This document shows, piece by piece, positions 1 to 8,117 of a stretch of 64,000 bases of DNA. Positions within the stretch are counted from its first letter, which is position 1; every line of letters begins with the position of its first letter. The notes under the pieces were generated by a model. It saw only the letters and a program-made list of their open reading frames with translations, did not search any database and was not told the origin of the DNA. Source of the DNA: Rhodococcus sp. 06-235-1A (GTDB lineage Bacteria > Actinomycetota > Actinomycetes > Mycobacteriales > Mycobacteriaceae); assembly GCF_002258785.1 (NCBI RefSeq), contig NZ_NOYI01000009.1:62001-126000 (forward strand). Direction: 5' to 3'. The translations under genes and the position numbers were made by a program.

Positions 1-31
1 GCCGTCACTCGATCGTTGTACCGTCCAAGCC

Positions 32-88
32 ATGATGCACCTGCAGCCACTGACGACGACGCCGGTTTTCTTCCGGCGTCCGAAGTAG
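32..88 (+). CDS. threonine-rich leader peptide
   Basis: An 18-codon open frame encodes MMHLQPLTTTPVFFRRPK and stops with TAG 24 nt before the terminator stem. Three consecutive ACG threonine codons (53-61) sit just upstream of the first RNA stem, where a stalled ribosome would choose between alternative structures. No Shine-Dalgarno is visible, but the ATG is spaced from TACCGT (19-24) as expected for a leaderless mRNA. The gene downstream encodes a threonyl-tRNA synthetase, so the codon content matches the regulated function. The peptide probably has no role beyond being translated. Translation is inferred. Confidence 0.7.
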   Translation: MMHLQPLTTTPVFFRRPK

Positions 89-112
89 GCCTGCAAAGCC
101 CCTGTTTCGACG

Positions 113-139
113 AACCCCGGGAGTTGTTCCCGGGGTTTT
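113..139 (+). terminator. attenuator terminator hairpin
   Basis: AACCCCGGGA (113-122) and TCCCGGGGTT (128-137) form a perfect 10-bp stem with a 5-nt loop, followed by a short T run (TTTT counting the end of the stem). It lies between the leader peptide and the ThrRS gene, the place expected for conditional termination. Confidence 0.75.
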
Positions 140-186
140 GACGTTTCTGGGCACTTCTTCTGGGCCACAGCAGAAGTGGAGCACCC

Positions 187-1404
187 ATGAAGTTCGACCA
201 CAGCCAGCTCGGGCGCGAGTTGGATCTCTTTGCAACCAGCCCGGCCATCGGTGCCGGTCTACCCGTCTGGCTCCCAGACGGCGCAATCATCAGAGCGGAG
301 TTGGAGAAACTGGCGGCCGAGGAATCGGCTCGATCGGGATGTCTCGGCGTCTACACCCCCGTCCTGGCCAAACGCTCGCTGTTCGAGAGATCCGGGCACT
401 GGGACAAATTCTCGGCCGATATGTTCCCCCCGATGCGCATCGGGGGCGAGGAATACGTTCTGCGACCGGCCAATTGCCCTCATCACACCCAGGTCTTCGC
501 AGCACGCGGACGCAGCTTTCGTGACCTTCCGTTTCGAGTATCGGAGCTGGGGTCGATGTTCCGAAGCGAACTGTCCGGTGTACTGGGCGGATTGACCAGA
601 GTTCGGCAGATCTCACTCGACGATGCGCATGTGTTCTGCACCCCTGATCAGGTCGGAGACGAAGTCCGACTGGCTCTCGCCTCCATCGAAAGATGTTATC
701 GCGTAATGGGACTCGTTCCCTCGTTCAGGCTCTCGCTTCGGGGCAGGACTGGACGCTACCTGGGTGACGCCGCGCAGTGGAGTACCGCCGAGGGGCAGCT
801 ACGCGCGGCACTGGGTGATCGTGAGTTCACCGTCGGCTATGGAGATGCCGCCTTCTACGGGCCGAAAATAGATGTACAGGTCGCCGGTCATCAGGAGACT
901 GTGTCGACCGTGCAGGTCGATTTCAATCAGCCCGAGCGGTTCGGCCTCGACTACACCGGGTCCGACGGTGAGAAGCATCGACCGGTGATGATCCACCGCG
1001 GCGTGCTCGGTTCGATGGAGCGTCTGACCGCGATGCTGATCGATCGCCACGCAGGTCGAATGCCACCATGGCTCGCACCTCGGCAATTGGCGGTGATTCC
1101 GGTGAGCGCGTCGGATTCCCCGCCGGCGAACGCGCTGGTCGACCGACTGCACGACGCATCAGTACGTGCCGAGATTCTCGAGGACGGTTCCCTGGGCGCA
1201 CGTATCCGGAGTGCAAGACTGCATCGCGACTCCTACATCGCGGTCATCGGCGAACGAGAGCGAGACAGTGATGCGGTCTCGGTCTCGTATCCTGCACTGA
1301 ACGCGACAGCTGTACTCGGTAGGCACGTTTTCGTCGCGGCGGTACAGCACGACATACATTCTCGCGCTCTGCTTCCCACTGTCCCGGACACGGAGAATCA
1401 CTGA
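187..1404 (+). CDS. threonyl-tRNA synthetase-like protein without TGS and editing domains
   Basis: This 405-aa class II synthetase would charge tRNA-Thr in the cytoplasm. It starts directly in the catalytic core and lacks the N-terminal TGS and editing domains of the usual ~640-690 aa enzyme. The three zinc/threonine-binding ligands are present: Cys97 (RPANCPHH), His148 (LDDAHVFC) and His270 (VMIHRGVLGSMER). The motif FYGPKID (223-229) and a C-terminal anticodon-binding domain from about residue 297 are also visible. Start at the ATG 47 nt after the attenuator stem. The preceding Thr leader suggests induction when charged tRNA-Thr falls. It could be a backup enzyme or a ThrRS-inhibitor resistance copy; a full-length thrS is probably elsewhere. 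Family assignment is firm; the role is inference. Confidence 0.85.
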   Translation: MKFDHSQLGRELDLFATSPAIGAGLPVWLPDGAIIRAELEKLAAEESARSGCLGVYTPVLAKRSLFERSGHWDKFSADMFPPMRIGGEEYVLRPANCPHHTQVFAARGRSFRDLPFRVSELGSMFRSELSGVLGGLTRVRQISLDDAHVFCTPDQVGDEVRLALASIERCYRVMGLVPSFRLSLRGRTGRYLGDAAQWSTAEGQLRAALGDREFTVGYGDAAFYGPKIDVQVAGHQETVSTVQVDFNQPERFGLDYTGSDGEKHRPVMIHRGVLGSMERLTAMLIDRHAGRMPPWLAPRQLAVIPVSASDSPPANALVDRLHDASVRAEILEDGSLGARIRSARLHRDSYIAVIGERERDSDAVSVSYPALNATAVLGRHVFVAAVQHDIHSRALLPTVPDTENH

Positions 1405-1450
1405 CATTTGACACTGAAATCATTCGCCGAACGACGATAGCGTCGAGGAC

Positions 1451-2599
1451 ATGAGCAAGCTACGAATCCTCGCCGCCCTCACAGTCTCGACATCCCTGCT
1501 GGTCAGTGGGTGCTCGTCAACGGACGAACCGTCTACCGTCGAGCCGACCACCACGACGCCGTCGAGCGGGAACATCAGGACCGACGACGTCCAGGCTGCC
1601 CTGGACGCTCTGGTCGACGCCGGATCCGTGGCCGCTGTTGCGCAGGTACGCGACGGTGAGGATTCCTGGTCGGGAGCGGCCGGTCTGGTCGAGCGCGGGG
1701 GCACCGAGGCTGCGTCCGCCGACGACCCGGTCCGTATCGCCAGCGTCACCAAGGCAATGGTTGCCGCAGTGGTGCTGCAGCTCGTCGACGAGGGAAAGCT
1801 CGAGCTCGATCAGCCGGTAGACGAGCTGCTACCCGGCCTGCTGCCCAAGCCGGTCACCGTCCGTCAGTTGCTCGATCACACCAGTGGCGTGCCGGACTAC
1901 TTCACCGGATTCGACTCTGCGGAGCAGATTGCATCTCGCTCCGCCGATTCCATTACCGACGACGAGTTGATCTCACGGGCGTTGGCGATGCCCTGGACGA
2001 GTGAACCGGGCTCCGAATTCGTCTACTCCAACACCAACTACGTTCTTCTGGGCCGCATCGTGGCCGCCTTGGACGGACGAACCATCGGCCAGTCGTTGCA
2101 GGACAGAATCTTCGGCCCGTTGCAGATGACCGACTCCACCTACCCCACCGATTCGGCCATCGCCGACGACGCCCTGCACGGTTACACCCTCGAGAACGGG
2201 ACGTACACCGACGTAACCGATTACGACGCCAGCATCTGGTCGTCCGGTGCCGCAGTGGTCTCGACCGTCGGCGACATGAACGTCTTCTTCAAAACATTGT
2301 TCGACGGCACGTTGATCCCGCAGAACCTGATCGACGAGATGCAGGTCGTGACGCCATCCGCGTACGGACTCGGCCTGCTCCTGGGCGGAGACGCGTGCAA
2401 CCCGGGTTCGGGCGAGCTCGTGTTCGGCAACCGCGGCAACGGCTTCGGCTACCGCACCTACGCGTTCTCGAGCCCGGACGGGCAGCGTCAGGTATCGCTG
2501 GCCTGGACCGCAGCAGCTCCGAATCCGGCCGCCGACCCGCTGGAGCAGCCGGCCACCGAGGCATTGATCGCCGGACTGGCGTCGACCTGCCCGGCATAA
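1451..2599 (+). CDS. serine hydrolase lipoprotein, beta-lactamase / D,D-carboxypeptidase class C fold
   Basis: A 382-aa exported lipoprotein with a signal peptide ending in the lipobox LVSG-Cys21 and a Ser/Thr/Pro-rich linker to about residue 40. The penicillin-recognising fold is shown by SVTK (98-101, nucleophilic Ser98 and Lys101), HTSG (143-146), the YSN triad (192-194) and LHGY near 242-245. Family members are D-Ala-D-Ala carboxypeptidases, esterases or class C-like beta-lactamases; the substrate cannot be told here. TAGCGT (1438-1443) 7 nt before the ATG suggests a leaderless transcript. It converges with the aminotransferase gene, with 3 nt between the stop codons. Confidence 0.85.
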   Translation: MSKLRILAALTVSTSLLVSGCSSTDEPSTVEPTTTTPSSGNIRTDDVQAALDALVDAGSVAAVAQVRDGEDSWSGAAGLVERGGTEAASADDPVRIASVTKAMVAAVVLQLVDEGKLELDQPVDELLPGLLPKPVTVRQLLDHTSGVPDYFTGFDSAEQIASRSADSITDDELISRALAMPWTSEPGSEFVYSNTNYVLLGRIVAALDGRTIGQSLQDRIFGPLQMTDSTYPTDSAIADDALHGYTLENGTYTDVTDYDASIWSSGAAVVSTVGDMNVFFKTLFDGTLIPQNLIDEMQVVTPSAYGLGLLLGGDACNPGSGELVFGNRGNGFGYRTYAFSSPDGQRQVSLAWTAAAPNPAADPLEQPATEALIAGLASTCPA

Positions 2600-2602
2600 C
2601 AC

Positions 2603-3514
2603 CTACAAGACGGACACCCAGCCGTGTACCTCGTCGCTGGTGAGCGCGGCCTGGTGACGTTTACGGAGAGTCAGCGTCACTGGCCCGCTCTCCTTCGATC
2701 CGACTGCACGACCGTCGATTTCGTAGACCGGCGCGACCCCGGCCGACGTGCCACACACGAAGACCTCATCGGCGATGTACAGCTCGGTGAGGTCGACGGT
2801 GCGCTCCTGAACCGTCAGCCCTTCTTCGCGCGCCAGAGTCAGGATGGTTCGGCGGTTGATGCCGTCGAGAATGTCGCTGGTGACGTCGGGGGTGACGAGC
2901 ACTCCGTTCCGGACGAGGAAGATGTTCGCGGCACTGAGTTCGCAGACATGGCCGTTGATGTCGAGAAAGATGCAGTCATCGAAGCCGCTGTCGATCGCAT
3001 CCTGTTTGGCCAGAACGGAATTGACGTACGCTCCGTTCACCTTGGCACGCGAGGGAATGGCGTTGTCCGGGATTCGTCGCCACACACTCGTCTTCAAACG
3101 CATCCCGTTCTGCGGGACAATGGGATTGGCGTCGTACAGGAAGATGGACACCGTGGTGTGCAGTCCGCGCACCCGCGTTCCGGGAATCGACTCGTCCACG
3201 TGGACGGTAGCGCGAACGTAGACCTCGGTCGTCGGGGCATTGGCAGCGACCACGTCGCGCGTCACCTGTACGAATCGCTCGAACGTCCACTGCGAGGCGA
3301 ACGTGTCGATGCCGATGATCTTGCAGGATTCGACGAGCCGCTGATAGTGATCGAGCAACCGGAAGGCGGTACGTCGTTCACCGTCCACCTGCACGGGGAA
3401 CACCGTGTAGACACTGAGCCCGTACAGGACGGCCGAGGTCGCGACCCCGAGCGTCGCGTCCTGCGCGTCCACCAAGCGATCGCCGAAATACACCTTCGAG
3501 TGCGGAAGAGCCAT
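2603..3514 (-). CDS. class IV PLP aminotransferase (branched-chain aminotransferase-like)
   Basis: A 303-aa fold-type IV aminotransferase, related to IlvE, D-amino-acid aminotransferase and aminodeoxychorismate lyase. The Schiff-base Lys is likely Lys158 (SRAKVNGAYVNS) and the cofactor-binding Glu is Glu192 (CELSAANIF). Length fits the family. IlvE-like transamination of Leu, Ile and Val is the most likely activity, but substrate cannot be fixed from sequence alone. It is a single gene; TAGCAT on the minus strand (3521-3526) 6 nt before the ATG suggests a leaderless mRNA, divergent from the aldo/keto reductase. Confidence 0.8.
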   Translation of the reverse strand: MALPHSKVYFGDRLVDAQDATLGVATSAVLYGLSVYTVFPVQVDGERRTAFRLLDHYQRLVESCKIIGIDTFASQWTFERFVQVTRDVVAANAPTTEVYVRATVHVDESIPGTRVRGLHTTVSIFLYDANPIVPQNGMRLKTSVWRRIPDNAIPSRAKVNGAYVNSVLAKQDAIDSGFDDCIFLDINGHVCELSAANIFLVRNGVLVTPDVTSDILDGINRRTILTLAREEGLTVQERTVDLTELYIADEVFVCGTSAGVAPVYEIDGRAVGSKESGPVTLTLRKRHQAALTSDEVHGWVSVL

Positions 3515-3578
3515 GCGGCGATGCTAGTCGTCCGGTGAGTGCCAGCGACAACGCTTTTACTTCTCTATGGTCGAGTAC

Positions 3579-4553
3579 ATGAGCGAACGCACAGTACCGA
3601 CCCGAACTCTCTGGAGCGACGGCCCCGAGGTGGGTGCAATCGGCTTGGGATGCATGGGAATGACCTGGGCATACAAGGCCGACGACCGGACGGAGACCCC
3701 CGATCGCGTCATCGGGCACGCCTTGGACCTGGGTGTGAACTTCATCGACACGGCCGATGTGTACGGACCGTTCACCAACGAGGAGGTCGTAGGCAAGGCC
3801 ATCGCGACCAGGCGCGCCGAGGTAATTCTCGCGACCAAGGGTGGTCTCGTCTCTCACGTCGGCGACGCCGGAGAACCGGTCATTTCGGGCCCCAACGGCA
3901 AGCCGGGTCACCTGCGTTCGGCAATCGACGATTCGCTACGCCGCCTGGGCGTCGACCACATCGATCTGTACTACCTGCACCGTCCCGATCCCGAGGTGGA
4001 CGTCGAAGACAGCATCGGCGCGATGGCCGAGGCCGTGCAGGCCGGAAAGGTTCGCGCACTGGGTGTCTCGGAGTTCACCGTCGAGCAGCTCGATCGGGCC
4101 CAGCAGGTGCATCCGATTTCTGCGGTGCAGTCGGAGTTGTCCCTGTGGACGCGCGATCACCTCGCTACGTCGCTGAAGTGGACGCAAGACAACGGTGCAG
4201 CATTCGTGCCGTTCTCACCACTGGGCCGCGGCTTCCTGACCGGCAACTTCCGCGGAACTGCTCCCGCCGCCGACGATTTCCGAGCTCGACTCCCACGCTT
4301 CAGCCAGGACAACCTCGATGCAAACCTCGTGATCGTCGACGCCATCGCAGCCGTCGCCGACGAGCTCGGTGCAACACCGGCGCAGGTGGCCTTGGCGTGG
4401 GTTCTGGCGCAGGGTGAGCACGTGGTGCCGATCCCGGGTACCCGACGCACCTCACGTCTGGACGAAAACGCGGGCGCGGCCTCGCTCACCTTGAGCCCGG
4501 ACCACCTCGCTGTACTCGACTCTCTGCCGGCTCCCGCTGGTGGTCGCTATTGA
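3579..4553 (+). CDS. aldo/keto reductase
   Basis: A 324-aa NADPH-dependent aldo/keto reductase with a TIM barrel. The catalytic tetrad is Asp57 (FIDTAD), Tyr62 (DVYG), Lys87 (ATKGG) and His134 (YYLHR). The cofactor-binding C-terminal part includes VPIPGTRR. It resembles the cytosolic AKR13/YakC group that reduces small aldehydes and ketones; the substrate is unknown. The ATG at 3579 is chosen because TATGGT (3566-3571) lies 7 nt upstream, fitting leaderless initiation; an in-frame ATG 12 nt earlier is an alternative. Its end overlaps the next gene by 14 nt. Confidence 0.85.
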   Translation: MSERTVPTRTLWSDGPEVGAIGLGCMGMTWAYKADDRTETPDRVIGHALDLGVNFIDTADVYGPFTNEEVVGKAIATRRAEVILATKGGLVSHVGDAGEPVISGPNGKPGHLRSAIDDSLRRLGVDHIDLYYLHRPDPEVDVEDSIGAMAEAVQAGKVRALGVSEFTVEQLDRAQQVHPISAVQSELSLWTRDHLATSLKWTQDNGAAFVPFSPLGRGFLTGNFRGTAPAADDFRARLPRFSQDNLDANLVIVDAIAAVADELGATPAQVALAWVLAQGEHVVPIPGTRRTSRLDENAGAASLTLSPDHLAVLDSLPAPAGGRY

Positions 4554-4992
4554 GATCATTCGCGTCGACCCCGCCGCAGATCGGCCCCTCGCCGAGCAGA
4601 TCCGCACAGTGCAGAAGAGCTCGTATGCGGTCGAAGCGAGACTGATCGGCGACGACCGAATCCCGCTTCTGCACGAGTCGGTGGACGATCTGTGCGCTGC
4701 CCAGGTCCACTGGCTCGTCGCGCGAGAGGGTGACGAAATCCTCGGTGCCGCAGCGTGGTGCAATTCCGAAATCGACCGTCTGGTGGTGGCTCCACACGCA
4801 CATCGCCAGGGCATCGGACGAGCGCTGGTCGACGTGATGTTGGAATCGATTGTCGGACAACGCATACAGGTGGCTACCGGGCGAGACAATACCCCGGCAC
4901 GCAGACTGTACGAGTCGTTCGGCTTTGTGCACACCGAGAATCAGCAGGTCCTGCCGGGATTGTGGTTGGCCCGCTACGAACTCGTCCGCTGA
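4540..4992 (+). CDS. GNAT family N-acetyltransferase
   Basis: A 150-aa acetyltransferase. The acetyl-CoA loop is RLVVAPHAHRQGIGRAL (about 79-95, Q/RxxGxG/A motif), followed by the typical ARRLYESFGF segment (about 121-130). The substrate is not predictable. The GTG start lies inside the end of the aldo/keto reductase gene, so the two are probably co-transcribed and translationally coupled. Its 3' end overlaps the convergent PLDc_N gene by 19 nt. Confidence 0.8.
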   Translation: MVAIEIIRVDPAADRPLAEQIRTVQKSSYAVEARLIGDDRIPLLHESVDDLCAAQVHWLVAREGDEILGAAAWCNSEIDRLVVAPHAHRQGIGRALVDVMLESIVGQRIQVATGRDNTPARRLYESFGFVHTENQQVLPGLWLARYELVR

Positions 4993-5216
4993 TCGGTATC
5001 GGAGATTCGTGGCCGAGCGACGAACCAGATCAACGCACCGATGATCGGCATGAGCAATACGAGCAGACACCACCAGAATGCGGCACCGCGCCGGCGGTGG
5101 GACGTGCGCACGATCGATACCCACGCAACGCCAACGAGCAGCAGCCACAACACGATCGCGGCCATCCAGACGAGATCGAACGCCAACGGCAGAGTGGGGT
5201 TGTTGTCACCGTCCAT
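4974..5216 (-). CDS. small membrane protein, PLDc_N-like
   Basis: An 80-aa protein with two hydrophobic segments (about 11-35 and 46-66) separated by a basic turn (RTSHRRRG), ending LMPIIGALIWFVARP. This is the pattern of the phospholipase D N-terminal (PLDc_N) domain found as stand-alone small proteins in actinobacteria, with no enzyme domain attached. AAGGGG about 6 nt before the ATG is a good ribosome site. Function unknown; a similar small protein lies at 7513-7710. Confidence 0.7.
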   Translation of the reverse strand: MDGDNNPTLPLAFDLVWMAAIVLWLLLVGVAWVSIVRTSHRRRGAAFWWCLLVLLMPIIGALIWFVARPRISDTDQRTSS

Positions 5217-5401
5217 CGCATGCCCCTTCGCGTCGAAGGACTACCTTATCGTTCTTGCCCGGACGTGATTGCGAAATGCGCACCCGAAGAGCAGTGTTGT
5301 CCTCGAACAACCGGGGGTTTGTAGCGGATCCATGCGCAATCTGTGCACCGCACATCGGTCACCCTCTGAACCTACCGCGCGGCAGCAGTACCCTTGCGCA
5401 C

Positions 5402-5425
5402 ATGAACTCGTTGAAAGGCGCATGA
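5402..5425 (+). CDS. possible leaderless mini-ORF overlapping the next start
   Basis: Seven codons (MNSLKGA) end in a TGA that overlaps the ATG of the next gene as ATGA. TACCCT (5389-5394) is 7 nt upstream of its ATG, the spacing seen at many other starts in this window. The AAAGG inside it is a likely ribosome site for the following gene. Whether it is translated is unknown. Confidence 0.35.
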   Translation: MNSLKGA

Positions 5426-6954
5426 GCGACCATCGCACGCTTGTCGTGCATATCTCGTCATCGGTGATCGGCGACGGTGAGATCGCCGCGCCGCGAGTGG
5501 GCGCGGTTCTGACCGGCCCACTCCGTTTCGTGGAGCTGCCCGATACCGAACCGGATATCGTCACGATCAAGGCAATTCTCGAACCCTCCGGTAATCAACC
5601 GATCTTGCAACAGACGGGCCAGAACTCCTCGCGGCGCTGGGAGTGGACCGGGTTGTTGCGCGGCGAGGGCTGGACTGCGTCGTGGCGTGGGTTCATCCCC
5701 CGCACAGGTCGAGTCGAGCTGACCGGACGCTTCCTCGGCGTCTTCGGCTATGACACCGAGGGACGCTTCCGCGGTCGAGTGACCCGCGCTCAGCTGGTGT
5801 CGGAGCGCTATCACTTCGTCCCCGGCGAGGGGTGGGAGATAGCTCCCGGCCAATGCTCCACACGCGACGTGGTGGAGGTCGAACGGTTCTTCGGTCACGA
5901 ACCCATGCCGGACGACAACAGCCTCACCGTCGATCAGGAGAACAACGTCATGGTTACTCTCGATCTCGACGATGTACCGCCTCTGCCGACTCGCCCGAGC
6001 ATCGTGCCGGGAGACGTAGCCGCTGCCGGCGGCGTCACCTGGGTTCTGGACGCCGAATTGCCGCTGGTCGTCGGCATCGATACGAAGGGGGTTGTCGCCG
6101 AGCATGTTCTGCCGGCCAAAGTCGGTGGCACCCGTTCCATTTGGGCCACCGATACGGGGTGCTGGGTCGGCGGAGTGGATGGAATGTTCTGGATTCCCCG
6201 CGGTCAAGAAGCGGTTCGGATCGATTCCCTGCCCGCGCACGTCGGAGCCGTCAACGACGACCGGTTGCTGGTCTGCACCGGCGACCCTACGTGGCGCATG
6301 TACACACCCGGAAGCGGGTCCACCGACGTTACGGCAATCGACGGTTACGTCAATTCGATTGCTGCGGAACGTGATGCCTGGATCGTGTGCGTTCAACCAC
6401 GCGGAGAGTCGGTGGCCCGTCTGGTGCGGGTGACGAGTGCAGGACAGTCGACGATCGGACCCATCATTCCGCAGTTGCCACGCGGACATGGAAATCCCTT
6501 TCTTGCAGGCGATCCCGTTCGCTTGATTCGAGGTGTCGATGTCGCCGTCGTGGAACCCGATCTCGGCATTCGCGACGACGGGGAGCAATTGCGCCGCAGT
6601 CAGTTCCACGGTGGTCAGCTGGGCGGGTTCGCATGGACAATCGGACATCCGCCCGATGGCACCTCGTCGACGGGTTGGTGGCCGCTCCCTGGCCCGGTGC
6701 ACTACGAACGAACCGAACAGTTCTGGTTGTTCACCGTTTACGACGCGACGACTCTCACGCCGCTGACGAGTGCCCCCGTATTTGCAACCAGACCGAACGT
6801 CGCAGCCGACGACACCGGTCGGATCCTGGTCATCGCGCGTGGAGTCCGCGTAGTTCGACACGACGATCCGGTGCTGACGCAGCCCTCGAGAGTGGATGTT
6901 GCTCGGATGCTGACGGATTCGAGAGAAGGAGTTGACCGGACAAACCCGACGTAG
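5422..6954 (+). CDS. hypothetical protein, possible beta-propeller-like
   Basis: A 510-aa protein that I do not recognise. There is no signal peptide or membrane segment. Residues 1-150 contain Trp- and Gly-rich strands (WEWTGLLRGEGWTASWRGF). From about residue 170 onwards, repeated hydrophobic strands with Trp/Gly pairs (VTWVLDAELP, SIWATDTGCWVGGVDGMFW) and Asp-Asp turns suggest a beta-propeller-like fold. The ATG at 5422 is chosen because AAAGG lies about 5 nt upstream; the open frame extends back to 5269 without ribosome-site support. It is followed after 17 nt by a small membrane protein gene. Function unknown. Confidence 0.6.
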   Translation: MSDHRTLVVHISSSVIGDGEIAAPRVGAVLTGPLRFVELPDTEPDIVTIKAILEPSGNQPILQQTGQNSSRRWEWTGLLRGEGWTASWRGFIPRTGRVELTGRFLGVFGYDTEGRFRGRVTRAQLVSERYHFVPGEGWEIAPGQCSTRDVVEVERFFGHEPMPDDNSLTVDQENNVMVTLDLDDVPPLPTRPSIVPGDVAAAGGVTWVLDAELPLVVGIDTKGVVAEHVLPAKVGGTRSIWATDTGCWVGGVDGMFWIPRGQEAVRIDSLPAHVGAVNDDRLLVCTGDPTWRMYTPGSGSTDVTAIDGYVNSIAAERDAWIVCVQPRGESVARLVRVTSAGQSTIGPIIPQLPRGHGNPFLAGDPVRLIRGVDVAVVEPDLGIRDDGEQLRRSQFHGGQLGGFAWTIGHPPDGTSSTGWWPLPGPVHYERTEQFWLFTVYDATTLTPLTSAPVFATRPNVAADDTGRILVIARGVRVVRHDDPVLTQPSRVDVARMLTDSREGVDRTNPT

Positions 6955-6971
6955 CTCGCTACGATTCGCCG

Positions 6972-7430
6972 ATGAATGTCACAGTGATTGTATTGCTCGG
7001 CATCGTGGGCGTCGTGCTCCTTGTCGTGGGCATTGTGGTGCTCGCCAAGGTGATGGTGAATCGACTGTCTTCGTCGTCGCAATCGGCCATCGAGGAGCAG
7101 TTCGTGGATTCCAGCATCGTGAAGTCGGATCCCATGGCGAATTTCTTCGGCCTCGGATCGAAGGGCGGCGCCCAGGTCCGCGGAAACGGCGCGCTCGTTC
7201 TGACCGACAGCGAATTGTGGTTCCGACGCATCGGCAGCGCCACTGCGCTTCGAATACCGTTGCAGGACATAAGCGGTGTGGACGTGACCAGATCGCATGC
7301 CGGCAAGACGGTCGGCCGAAGCCTGCTCCGCGTTCAGTTTCGGATGGCAACAGTCACGGACTCAGTGGCATGGCTCGTCGAGAATCCAGAGTCCTGGGTG
7401 CATGCCATCAACGGGGACAAGACGCCGTAG
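6972..7430 (+). CDS. hypothetical membrane-anchored protein
   Basis: A 152-aa protein with one N-terminal membrane helix (about 3-27) followed by a cytoplasmic domain of short beta-strands (GALVLTDSELWFRRIG, IPLQDISGVDV) resembling small PH-like/GRAM-like domains of actinobacterial membrane proteins. I do not recognise a specific family. TACGAT (6960-6965) lies 6 nt before the ATG, so it probably has its own leaderless promoter although it follows the previous gene closely. Confidence 0.6.
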   Translation: MNVTVIVLLGIVGVVLLVVGIVVLAKVMVNRLSSSSQSAIEEQFVDSSIVKSDPMANFFGLGSKGGAQVRGNGALVLTDSELWFRRIGSATALRIPLQDISGVDVTRSHAGKTVGRSLLRVQFRMATVTDSVAWLVENPESWVHAINGDKTP

Positions 7431-7512
7431 ACGTTCGAACATCGAACTCTGCAGCCAGTATCGGAAGAGGTAGATCGAATTACGCAGTGCCGGCTGAGCT
7501 ACTGTCGAAGTT

Positions 7513-7710
7513 ATGGCATCTGCCGGTGGCGCGGTCGCCCTCACCCTGTTCGCTCTTGCCCTCGCTTCGATCGTGCGCGACCCCGGTACGGGTTGCGTTG
7601 CCAAGCTGGCATGGGTAGTCGTTGCGTTGACTCTGCCCATTGTCGGTCCGATCCTGTGGTTCGCAGTCGGCAAGCGTTATCGCCACGGACTGAACGGCGG
7701 CAACCGATAA
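7513..7710 (+). CDS. small membrane protein, PLDc_N-like
   Basis: A 65-aa protein with two hydrophobic helices (about 5-22 and 31-50) ending in LPIVGPILWFAVGKRYR, the typical end of the PLDc_N hairpin. TACTGT (7500-7505) 7 nt before the ATG supports leaderless initiation. Function unknown; same family as 4974-5216. Confidence 0.65.
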   Translation: MASAGGAVALTLFALALASIVRDPGTGCVAKLAWVVVALTLPIVGPILWFAVGKRYRHGLNGGNR

Positions 7711-7714
7711 CAGG

Positions 7715-8071
7715 TCAGTACCCAGTTGCATTTCGCAGGTCGATGTTCACCAGATGGCTGACTTGATCGCGGAGCCACTCGACGGTCTGCTGACCGGGCG
7801 CGGGCGTGTGGGCCAACAGCGTCCAGCGAATCCGCGTCTCCGGGCGTAAATCGAACTGCAACAGGATGTCTGGAAGTTGCGGCCACGGTGAGCTCCAGAC
7901 GACGCGGTCGAACTCGCTGCTCTCGACAATCCGGGGTAGCGTCGCATCCTCGAACATGATCGGCCAGGCGAATCCTCTGTTCAACGGATGCAGATCGGGA
8001 CGCATCAACGCTTTCCAGACGACGCTTACCGGCGGCGACAACACCGCAGTACGGCTGCCGAGAACGATCAT
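7715..8071 (-). CDS. SRPBCC family protein
   Basis: A 118-aa protein with features of the START/Bet v1-like SRPBCC fold: an N-terminal strand then PVSVVWKALMRPD, central strands (RIVESSEFDRVVWSSP), paired strands (ILLQFDLRPETRIRWTLLAHT) and a C-terminal helix (VEWLRDQVSHLVNIDL). Such proteins bind small hydrophobic ligands; the ligand here is unknown. The minus-strand TAGGGT (8078-8083) is 6 nt before the ATG, consistent with a leaderless mRNA. Its end is 4 nt from the convergent small membrane gene. Confidence 0.6.
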   Translation of the reverse strand: MIVLGSRTAVLSPPVSVVWKALMRPDLHPLNRGFAWPIMFEDATLPRIVESSEFDRVVWSSPWPQLPDILLQFDLRPETRIRWTLLAHTPAPGQQTVEWLRDQVSHLVNIDLRNATGY

Positions 8072-8117
8072 GCGCCCACCCTACGCGGCGCAACCCGGCA
8101 CCGATACCGTAGATGCG

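Larger units (their letters stand above)
19..139 (+). promoter_or_regulatory. threonine attenuator (leader RNA of ThrRS gene)
   Basis: A TANNNT box (TACCGT, 19-24) lies 7 nt before the ATG of a leader peptide at 32, so the RNA probably starts at that ATG. Four segments can form competing stems. Segment 1, CGCCGG (60-65), pairs with CCGGCG (73-78). Segment 2, CTTCCGG (70-76), pairs with CCGGGAG (117-123) through 7 bp including one G-U. Segments 3 and 4 (113-122 and 128-137) form a perfect 10-bp terminator stem. A ribosome stalled on the three Thr codons (53-61) would cover segment 1 and free segment 2 to break the terminator. The pairings are read from the sequence; the mechanism is inferred from classical amino-acid attenuators. 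Confidence 0.75.

Noticed and set aside
1-186. T-box riboswitch upstream of the ThrRS gene
   Set aside because: No T-box consensus or specifier-loop architecture is visible, while a Thr-rich leader peptide with competing stems explains the region.
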